From: Phoronis australis | Lineage: Eukaryota > Phoronida > Phoronidae | NCBI GenBank assembly: GCA_002633005.1 | Contig: NMRA01000802.1 | Location: forward strand, 64,001 to 102,739 | Length of the DNA: 38,739 bases | Direction: 5' to 3' | Shown here: positions 11,501-23,500 of the stretch, piece by piece | How positions within the stretch are numbered: position 1 is the stretch's first letter | How the letters are laid out: every line of letters begins with the position of its first letter | Translations under genes and position numbers: made by a program | The notes under the pieces: model-generated | The model's database searches: none | What the model was told of the DNA's origin: nothing | What the model saw: only the letters and a program-made list of their open reading frames with translations

Positions 11501-14500
11501 TCATACTGCCAACTGTAGTGCTAACCATGTCAGGTTTTTGAATATTGCCTTTAAAAAAATCCATTCTGTACCACACCTAGTGCTATTTAATTTAACCTAT
11601 TTCACTGTAATACTGAAACATACTAGCTTTATTGCACGTGCAAAATTACAAAAAACATGTCTTGACATATGGTGATAATTTGTCCATTAAATATAACTAG
11701 ACTAAGTATAATTATCAAAATGAACATTTCTATTCAATGCATTAGTGTGACAAGCATATTTGGAGACAGTTTGTCATCCAACTATGGGTGAACAAGCAGC
11801 ACATACAGCGTACCCTTTGAACTCTGTCATTGATTTGGAAACTGACTGAACTGTTTGGCACAGGAATGTCCTGGTTGTTGACCAACGCGTACATGCCAAA
11901 CCTGGGTAACTGGCGAGTCAATTCAAACACATGGTACTGATTACTGAAATACAATTTTAAAAAATTGGTACAATAATTATTACAAAGACTGTAACTGTTA
12001 AACAGTCAATATCACATGAGCATCAAAGCACAAATAGAATGGTTTAACTCAGATACAAACATGCCAATCAACCCCAAAAGACACTAGACGCTCAGCCACA
12101 GCTTCACTAACACCTTCACAAACCATCATGTTAAAAAACAGTGCACCATAAAACTGAAGTTACAACCATCTTAGCTGAAACAGGACACCATTTGATACAA
12201 GAGTAATGCAGAGCAATTGTATGCACCCACGAATGTACCGCAACAAACGGGGTGCTTCTGGGGTTGTTTATTTTGTATCATAAAAATGTCCACTAGATGG
12301 CGGAAAAACATCCAATCCATCCGAAACCAGGAACATGCTATCGCTTAATAGAAAGCTATTAACCAAATTTCATAGAAATTTGTCGAGGAACTTCAGAGAA
12401 ACAAACTAAGGAAAACGGAAAAAATGAAATTGCCACTAGGGGGCAGAGCACTCATTGGATTCACCTGAAAGTCACCGTTGTCTGTTGTTAGCTTCATATA
12501 AATACACTTACTAAATTTAATAAAGATCCTGCAGTGGGTTTAGGAGATACAGCTATGGGCGCAAAACAAAACAAAACTACCACTAGGAGGTGCCACAGTA
12601 GTTGAAGTTTTCATTGTCAACTGTCCTTTTCACACTGAGAACACATACGCCAATTTTCAAAATCATCCTTAGAATGCTTTGGTTGATAGATGGGTGGACG
12701 CCAAAAACACACAAAAACAGCAAAAATGGCCACTAGGTGGTGCAAAAGATTCCCACCAAAAATGGGAGGATAGTGTCAGCTCACAGATGTCTACATTCCA
12801 AATGTCATGAAAATCCATTGAGGACCTTTGAAGGCACAGATTCTGATGTAAATGTAAAAAACTAAAATTGCCACAAGGGGATACATCCGGTAGTCAGATC
12901 CACTCGAAGGTCCACGACGTCTCTTGTCAACATCATATAAATAAACTTGCTAAATTTAGTAAAGATTATGCAAACAGTTTATGAGATATAGCCATCGGCG
13001 CAACATAAAACATGCCACTAGGAGGCGCCACAGCAGTCATCATTGGAAAATTATGATGAGCCATCCCCTTCATAGTAATAACATACATGCCAATTTTCAT
13101 AATCATCATTAGAGCGGTTTGGTTGATAGAAGGGTGGATGCAAAAAATACTTTAAAACTGTAAATCCATCCGGAAACGGAAAGATATTGTCATCTCAACA
13201 ACAGAAGACTTCCAAACTTTATGAAAATCCGTTGACTTTTGAAGATACAAATGTTAGCGTAAAAACACCAAAATTGCCACTAGGGGGCACATCAGTAGTC
13301 CAATCCATCTGAAAGTCGTCGTCTATTGTCAACATCATATAAATACACTTGTTGAATTTAGTTAAGATCCTGCAAACGGTTTTAGGTGATACAGCTACGA
13401 ACGAAAAAAAAACAACATTGCCACTAGGAGGCGCCGCAGTAGTCAAAGTTGTAGGAAAATCATCAAGAGCCATCATCTTCATAGCAAGAACATACATGGC
13501 AAATTTCACAATCATCCTTAGAGCAGTTTGGCTGATAGATGGGTGGATGCCAGTGTGGCAGTAAAAATGGCCACTAGGAGGTGCAAACTACGTCAAATCC
13601 AACCAAAAACGTGAGGATAGCGTTATTTCACTTCTAGTAGATGCCTATATGCACAATTTTATGAAAATATGTTGAGGATCTTTGAAAATACAGACTGAGG
13701 AAAGCGTAAAAAAATGAAATTGCCAATTATGCTATCCCATCCATGAAAGGAACACGACTCGGGTCATGCAAAATTTCATGAACTATGTCAAAGGGTTTTG
13801 GAGATAGAGCAGCGGATGATGGACGAGGATGACGGCCTAACGCATCCACATAAAAATATGTGCTAAAAAATGGGCCACAGGAAACTGCACTGACTAGAAT
13901 GGATACTATTCAGTGCATTAATTTTTTTTTAAATTTAGAAAATGAACTCATTTACCAACAGCTGCATCATTGTTACCTGTTCTTATTACCGACAAGGGCC
14001 TTGATGTGGAGATCAACTGGCACGTCTTTTGGTGGTGTTATGGGTATTTTCACCTGGTTACTCAAGTTAGCAACGGTCGAATGCCTGTAAATGAGACGGT
14101 AGATATGCGTCAAATAGGATACAGCATTATGTTAAGTGGAATGAAAAAAGAAACTTCAAAAACATTGCATTTCTCTGTTATAAAATGGTAGGTTTTGAGG
14201 TGAAACCAATACTTTAAGTTGGATTGCTGCCATAGCCTCAACAGCACTGTTTCCTTATCAGTACACTTGATTGACTTCACCTGTTCTGAGAGGAAAACTG
14301 GTTAATACATCTGATTGGTTCTAGACCAATCAGAAGTCTTGGCTGATTGATCTGGCGGAACCTGTGAAGTCAATCAAGAGCAGCCTATGCCAACATGATT
14401 CAAGATACCATTGCAATTTTCAAGTCTATAACTCCAATGAAACAAAATCCAGATTCACAATTTGACAGACTTGTACAGGGACTTACATAACATGGCTTTC

Positions 14501-17500
14501 TCCCTCAAATATTCCTTCAGCAAATATTAGCACAACTCTTATCACAGTATCTGAAAAAACACAGAAATTACATTGAAGAATGCATGATATCATGAATAAT
14601 TTACGTACAGAAGAGACCAACAATCACAGTTCCGGCCACAATAATTTTCATTCAAAATGTTGCAAAAAGGCATTTTTAATAATAAATTGGAAATTGCCTG
14701 GCTCATCACTGTATATCATTGGGCATGAATAATATCTAGAAATTAATTTTTGCTTTCACAATATTATTGACTACAAACAAAATGATTGCATACAGATGAT
14801 ACAAGCCAAAAACAAAATGTGTGACACGACCGGCTGTAGAATATGTAGTGATGAAGCTGATGTCGTGCAAAGGTAGAATCCACCAGATTTTGTAGAGAAG
14901 AGCTGGTCTCAGATTCTATACATTTGACATGCCTGAGCAAAACAATGTGAAGTGAATGTCTCAATAACATTGATTCATATCTTATCTCTCAATAAGTGAA
15001 ATGGTGGCACCAACGGATTACTTCTGAATGTATCCTCTTGAAGTTGAAGCCAGCTAAAGTAAGCCAGCGTCATTGAAACGGATCCAGGTAGGGTTACCGT
15101 GGTGAAGATCAGGGAGAGACAGAAACATGATGTAGGGTAAATAAACTGCAGCTGCAATAACAATTTTTTTTTGAAAACATGTTTTGCTTATGGGCTTACC
15201 CAAAGAGGGCCCTTTGATCAGCTGAAAGATCACAGCTGAGTTCAGTCAGTCATAACGCATTCAAGCATTCTTCAGAGACTGGTCACAGATGTCGGGATTA
15301 TTACCAAAGGGAACCCCAAAAGAAAACTTCTAAATCATCAAACACTCTTTGACAAAAAGGAGCACCATGGTGACTATTCTCTGAATACCAACCAGACCTC
15401 TCTGAACCTGCAGCTATGGTGACCTATTGTTTGTATTCCCAGGTGTGTTTTGGTTCAACAAACTTCATCTCTGAACATTCAATGTTGTCTGTTCTCACCT
15501 TAACGAAACAAAACATTGCGTTCTACAATCATAAATTTCTGCATTATTGCGGTTAACGCTGAGCTAAAGACAGAGCTACTATTATGACGTATGACATGGA
15601 ATGTAACACAGTACTCACCATTTGTTGTTGCTATTGTCAACTCAATGTGAGGCTGAAATGTTGAAAACAGATTGGTCAAACTGAGGAAGAAACAACTGTT
15701 TGTTCTCTTAGTGGGTGTCCCACTGGGACACCGAAACAAAAAAGTATTGACACGATAAAACTCAACTGACTTACCAAAGACAATGTGTTAATATTTATTT
15801 TTCCACATTTCTAAAACTGCAACACTATGGTGCACCAAACAGACAATCAGAAGTCGAAAAATCTTAACTTTTGAGTATCACGTTAAAGATTTATTTCAAA
15901 AATGTTTCCTTAAGCGTGCCATTCACATTATGTGTCCACTAACAGCTAGGATCAATATATTACTCCCAGACTAACAGCAACAATGGAGCCTCAAACAGAG
16001 ACCATACAGCTCCACTGGCTACAGACTCATTGGAATTTCAAAGCAGTAATGTGAAACTTAGATTTCAGAAACAGTCAGTGGTGATTTTCCTCACTACTTA
16101 CTCTGAAATTTTTCCAACTTTCAATGATTGAGATGTTCCTGTTGTGTGAGTTTAAAATGCTAAATGAATGAACATCATTTTGTGATTGTTTGACACTTTG
16201 ACACTTGATCTCATTGTCAACACCAAGAAATAGGATCACTGAATATTACGCAATAACATTTCAACTGAGAATAAGTGTGATTGGATAATTTCCTTTGTTT
16301 TTCAATATAATATTACTACACAAATTAGGCTGACACACACATATTGTCAACATGACTTTAAGTACCAGTCTTTACAATTATTGAAAATTCACCAGAGTTG
16401 CGTTTCAATCAAACAAAGGTGTTTAAGGGCACTTTAAAATCTTACCCCTTGTTTCTCAGTAGCCACAGGGTTGACTGATAGCATAGTCTGTAGCTGAGTG
16501 TTGGCCTGCAAGGATGTCACATAGCATAACAAAACAAACAAGACAATACTACATATTATGAAATAGTGAGTGACACTCATAAATCAACAAATAGCAACAG
16601 CACTGACAGGTAAAAATCGCCTCCATCAGTGAAAATCACAGCATCCAACTGTTCTCAGCATGCCTCTTCAGGAAAGAACGAACTGCTAAGAGCATTTATG
16701 AGACAATCCCCATGTGTCATTTCTTAAATTTTGAACATTACTAAACTTACAAACTTAAGAAAAAAATTAGTCATATTCTATAAACTTTAAGGTTGTTTTA
16801 AAAAAGTTGACGAAATTTGACAAAATCCAGAAGGTACAAGAACACGATGAAAAATAACACATAAATTATAGGAGAATTAAACGGAAGTTTTTGCCAATGA
16901 ATTTTATTTCTTGAAAAAATGTACATACAGGGATGATTCCCATTTGTCCCTTGTCCAGGTCTCCAAGTCCTGAGGGGCGTGACGACTGGGCCGCTCTCTG
17001 ATTCTCTTCATAGTTCTTCAACTCCAGCAGGAGGTTCTGTAAACGGAAAGAAATACACTGCATGAGGCACTGACTGATGAGGCACACATTTATTGTCATG
17101 AATTGTACAGGACAACACCAGCCAGGCTGTACCAGATTGTGCAACAACAGGGAAACTTACAAGGACAAAGTCATGCCACATCTGATGAATGCTAAGTCAA
17201 GGTTTGATTAAAAAAGCATTGAATATGGTCAGTGGTGGATATGAACATTAATGCAATGATTCAATATCATTAAGTTGTTCTCATCAGTTTTGTCGAAAAC
17301 ATAAAATTACTGGTGGGCAACGCTGATTTGTTTAAAAAATAGTTGTTACATATCTGTAATCAACTGCTAAGACTGAGTTGACAGGCCACTTTGATTAAAA
17401 ACTAGCACAGATGTATTTGAGTGGCTTTGAAAATAAAGATCAACAACTTTTCTTGACTATAAACTAATGTAGGCAGGCGCTTTTTTTTAAGTAGTGAGGA

Positions 17501-20500
17501 ACAGATTTCAAAATGAGTTGAGGTGCAGACTTGCACCAAAATGAGTTTGGCTTTTAGTTAGTGCACACAGAATTGGAAAAAGTCTGAAACTATTACATAG
17601 GCCAAAGCCAATCAAACCTCAACTTCAAATTAGGCAAAGACAACATTTTAGTGTATCAGGCCAGGAAAAACCAGGATGAGTTACACTCTGGGAAAAGTCG
17701 GCACATAGCACACCAAGCAAATCCAGCCAGAATCACAACAACTAAAGCTAGCCCATGGGGTAAACATAAGATTGCCAGAGACCTGTTTCTTGAAGAGAAT
17801 ACAGCCAAAAGATAATAATTCCACACAGGCTACGGATTTCTGTCTTTTGGCTTTCAATTAGAGACAGGTTTTCTAACCTTTCGTCTTAGCAAGGTTTTGT
17901 GAAACAGATTATTAACCATCTGAATTGTAGCCAGAAGTCAAAAGACTCTTCGAGAAATAGTCCCTGACTATTAGACTGGGCAAAGACAGACTGTTTGTGA
18001 AATGGTTGAATGGCAGACATAAATATGTCCCAATGCATTTGACAACTTCACAACTTCACCCAACTCACCTGTTTTCTACTGCTGAGTTCACGTACAGTCT
18101 CCTGCTCAATATTCGATTCCATAAGATTGCCTTTAAGTTCTTGAGAAGCAGGTAAATATCCACGCACTGAAACCAGGGCACAAGTGACACGTTTCTAAGT
18201 TACTACTGGAATGTCACTTACAAAAAGTCCTCCCAACACTATAGTACTGACAGTGACTGATGCAATTAATTTTAACTAAGTGGTACAAATTCATTCTAAT
18301 TTCCACGCCAGTTTCAATTTTAGATCAAATCCGAGTAAACAAATTTGGGCTAATGGCAAAGAACGAAATAAATTCTATAATCAATGCAATGTTATTAACT
18401 AAAGCAACATTTAACTTGTCCTTTCTTGTAAAAACGAGTTTTGATTTGGACCACTTACTGTTATCAATTTAGTCTCGTCTTGATCCTTACTCAGTTCAGA
18501 AGTGATCCCTAGGTTCGGTAAGAATTGACAGTTTGTTATATATTTCTTGAACAAATGTATGTAATAAATTCCAGGTCACACCATCACCTGAAATTTCATG
18601 ACCTTGGTCTGAAAAAAGAACAAACTGTCAATTCTTTCAAAGACTTGATATCATCTTCGACTTGACTCAAGGGTCAATTTGAGACAAATTCCATATCAGT
18701 AAGTGGTCCATATCAAAACCTTTTTGTCAGTGACGAAAGGTGGGATTATAGCAATTTGAACACACAAGAATGTCAAACGTTAAAATAAAATGTCTAGTAC
18801 CTTCTCCTTCCACAGAACAACAGATGAGTTGATCACGACCTTCCAGGCGGTAGTCACCCTGATAAAACAACAATTAGCAAATGTCAGTCAGGTGAAAGTT
18901 CATTAATTTATTCTTACACAGAGTGCAAAGGTCAATGACAAAATTTGAATTTGCAGATTGATTAGGACTAGGACTTGTCACGGTCTATATCCTGATATCA
19001 GGCAGCAAATGAATTTTCAAAGAGAGACCAAAAGCAAAGCAAATTGAAAAGTCGAGGCTCTAACAAAGACAGCTGACCAGGACGTTATGCACTTAACCAT
19101 TACAGAATCAAGACAGCACATTTAGAATAATTTGGGAATTGAACAAACTGTTAAGGAGCGCAATCATTGCCATGTGACAAATATGGTTACTAAACAAAAA
19201 CAATTACAGTACAGAGCAGAGTGATATACCACAAGTTGAAGTAACAATGTGGTACAGTACAGGCCAAAAACAAACCAGACAAAAAGACCCAGATATCACT
19301 GGCATAATATCTGCGCAAGTGGTATTCCCTGTCATGACAGCAGAGTACAAAGAGAATTGACCATCCAGGTTAGTAGAAAGATCTTTTCAAAAGTTACTTT
19401 TTGTCAAAAGGTGCAGGTTTGTTGACCTTTTAAGTAAAACTGACGAGCAATAAGTATTTTGTCACTGAAAGCAAAAAAATTCTAAGGGAAAAAAACACAA
19501 GTCACCCCATCTAAGACATGAACTCACACAAGGAATCAACACCTGTGCTTAAGAGTGCTACATAAGGTACATGTGGCTACAAGCAAAACACTAGAGCAAG
19601 AAAAAAATGACAAAAACATTATCTCGAATAACCATGGGCCTAAATATGGTTGTATGTATAAAAGGGTAGTTACCGAGATGACACCAGCAACAGAATGTTG
19701 AAGATTGTCTTTAAACACTACTTCACCCGTCCTGTCACTGCGAGCGTCAATCTATAAATAACGTACAAGTGAGTAAAGGAACAAAATGACATTATAGCAA
19801 AAGGGTACAATACAATAAAACTTACCAAAACGTCAACTGGGCAACACCACAATAATAAACTATCACCTCGATTGTCATTTAATCTCACACGGCTGAGTTC
19901 CTAAGTAATGTACTTTTAAGGCCTCAATGCGGGCATAGTGACTTCCTATATTGCGTATTATTTCAACAACTCGCATAATGGCAACACCAGAGTTCTAACA
20001 ATCGACAGATGGCTATATACAGCTACCCCAGCATTCATGCCATTTGTCCAGTATATTAGGGGTCGACAATATTTTAAAAATTACAGTACCATCTTTGCAA
20101 ACAATTGTTTGGTCCATGCTCTGGGAGGGACTCTTTGTTTTGGTACTTCTTAAATGTGGCGAGTAAACATTCTCAATGATAAAACCATGACCTGCATTAA
20201 ATGGAGCTTACTGACTGCTTGATTGGGAACATTCACAACTCTTACTTAAATTCATTCTCATGGTAGAGACTGACATTTCAAACTGAGTTGTAGCCATGGT
20301 AACAAATTGTACCGATGATCAACTTAAACATACCTTGCCATTACTCCAGCCTGTGATCAACTCTGGGACTCCATCATTATCCAGGTCATAGCTGTTGATA
20401 CTCACAGCGATATTCTTGGACTATCCACAACAAGATAATGTTTTGGTAAAATAACATGGTAGGTAGAAACTGATCAGAGTTTAAACTGAAGTGGCTCTAC

Positions 20501-23500
20501 ATTACTGTTGCCGGAAATTCAAAACAATTGACAAAATGTTGTCAAACTTGTCAAGCTAAGTCACAGTTAAAATTCAAATGAACATCATCAAAACTGGCAA
20601 TCTATAACAACGTACACTGATGTGTGTTTGGGATCAATAAGGAATTGAAATTAGACAGATAGCATTTATTGCTTAAATCACAGCACTCTGCAACCTTTAC
20701 CTAGGAATGACTCTCCAATTTGTCCCAAATGTGTACAATAACATGTTTTAAAACTAAATAAAACTATAGTCTAATAATTCCAGACATTAGAAAATATTGT
20801 ATTGTAATTTTTTTCTGGAAATAAAATGTGCTCCACAAACAGTTATGATAGAAAATAATACATTACATGTTTTTCAGAGTCACAAAAACCAACCATAGTT
20901 TAGTTAGCACAGACTTCACCTTAATTCTCCAATAGCGTGCCGTCCTGTCATACACGCCTACAGTACCATTGGCCAGAGCATACCCAAATCTGCTGCCAAT
21001 CATAGGGCAGAGTGAAGTAATAGCCTGCAACAGAAAAAAACCTGTTATTGAGAAACAGGCAAAAAACAGTTACATTAGATTAAAGTTTTCTCTTGATTCC
21101 AGCAACAACCAAATTTTCCATGAAATTTGTGCAATAAATATCTACACGACTTTGATTTTGTCCATGAGTAACATGTTTCATCAACTTATTAAGTCAACAA
21201 ACCTGGATGGCAGTTTTTAAAATTTCGGTTCAAATCGCCGGCCTTTTTTGAAACCCAGGCGAAGAGTACCAAACTACTAAAAAAATATTTATGATATGTC
21301 ACCTATTACCAATTTGAAAACAATGTTTCACTTTTTGCATTTCGGTAAGAAAAAAATTATAAGACTAAAGCCTATAAAGCAGCTTCAGTATAAAAAACCA
21401 ACAAAACAATTAGGTAGAATGCATTTTAAACCAAAAGATGGCGATACATACCTCTGTTTCGGTCATTTCAGCTACAATCTCATCTTCTTTGAAGACACGG
21501 ATATCAAAGTCTTCAGAACCAACAACCAACTACACATCAACAGAGAAAAAACATGTCTATTATAAGCTGTCATTTACTCATAGTTACAACAATAATTAAA
21601 ATACCAAACAATTATTAATTACTTCAAAGCAGTTACTCAGGACAAAAGGGCACGGCCCCAAAAAACTAAACGTGACATACATTTTTATGTCATTTGAACC
21701 TTGAAAGCTAGATGACTGTGTATTTCATATTCATCAGACTCATGCAGGTCACATAATTTGTGTTGAGTAGGATGACTACAAGGCAAGACTGTCAAAACAA
21801 ATAGACCTAGGATTGGAATATCAAGCCAACCATTTCAACTAAAGGACATAGATTTCCTTTCATAAAGAGTGTCAAATTCAACTACATTCACCGGCAATCC
21901 TAATAAACGAGCTGGACCAGTAAATCACAACGAATACCCTATATTCACTGCATGGTAAGTTACCCCATCACGCTGAAATTGGTCAGTGGTAGGGAACACG
22001 AGAGTATCACTGGACGGTATGTACTTACAATATTCTGCCTTGTCATGCTTAAGTCGACTACTGGTAAGGAACACACGTTATCATATGCTATCTACATGTA
22101 TGTACTACTTACGTCATTCTGCCCCAACATGTTGAAGTCAACCAGCGCCAGGGAACACACATTATCACCAGTTACCTGTAACAACGCAATAGGTGTCACA
22201 TCCATGCAGCCAAAAAAAATTAGTGTCTCTGAGAGTCTGAGTGACTGTGATGCCAGTTCTAGAAAGGGGGCCGAGGGCAAACAGCTAGAAACTGGAAAAT
22301 TAAGAATTCTGCCTATTGTCTGACCTCCACTGATGGCAAGTTGGGATTAGCTGAGGGAATTAGGCAATTATGAGACAGTTCACAATTCAAGCAAAAATTT
22401 ATGTTCTTAACCTTCATATAAAAACGATGTGTTCATTTTCAGAAACAACAGGTTGGGCATTCTTCTGATTTCAGACTGCGAAACATTAATTTTATATGGT
22501 GATTTTATGTTCTCGCTTGAGAATCATTAAGAACTTGCTCATATTGCAGAGTCTCATCAATCTTGGATACATATCACGCTATACATATTCCTCAAAGGAA
22601 AACGTGTTTACTCAAATGCTGCAGCTATCAGGTTTCTGACACCATTAGTTTCTCATTTAGAGAAAGTTAGCTTTGAGAAACTTCTGGTGAAAGGGCGATA
22701 ACACAAAATACATCTGGCATTGCCTTAAGCTTCAGCCTAGGCGTACCATGGGATACAGTAACTATATTTCCATATTGTATTTAGTAAATTGTTAATCGAT
22801 AACTGGATGAGCATAACCCCTCTTTATAATGTTGTATTTGTCACAAATAAGGATACTTGTTCCTGATTTCATCTTCAGCATTTCTCATCTCTTCTGCTAT
22901 GTAGACTAAGATTGAAATATAAAACTAATTTCAATTTTTCTTTTACAGTTAACTGGTTGTGATAACAATGTATTCAGTCAAATAAACTCAAATCAGAGAT
23001 AGTAAACTGAAACAACATTTTCACACTTACAGTACATGAATGCACCACAACACCATTAAATAACTGATGTAGAGCTGTACTCACAGTCCAAAACTTGTCC
23101 TCTCCTTCCAAATCATAGCCTTGTATGGAACAGTTTCCACCAATCACGACCAATGGCTCCTCCAAAGAACCAAGGGTGCCAAGGACTATGGCATTAGCCC
23201 CATCTGGTGTCTAAATGAAAAAATGACACTCTTACAGCACAATACTTTTTTGAAATTTCACATTTACACTCTGTCAACATTTTTAATGACCCCAAGAATT
23301 CTAATTTCATCTGCCAAATTATTTAATGCAAAAAACATAATTATCAACAAAATGTTGATAAAACTATGTCCACTTCAGCTACGGCTTCTTAAACAATACT
23401 TTTACTGTTAAAAAAAGACAAATGAGACATCTTCGACAAACAATGGCCATTGACTCATTAGATTGAAGATACCTGATGCCCTCTGTCTGTGCATTGATGT

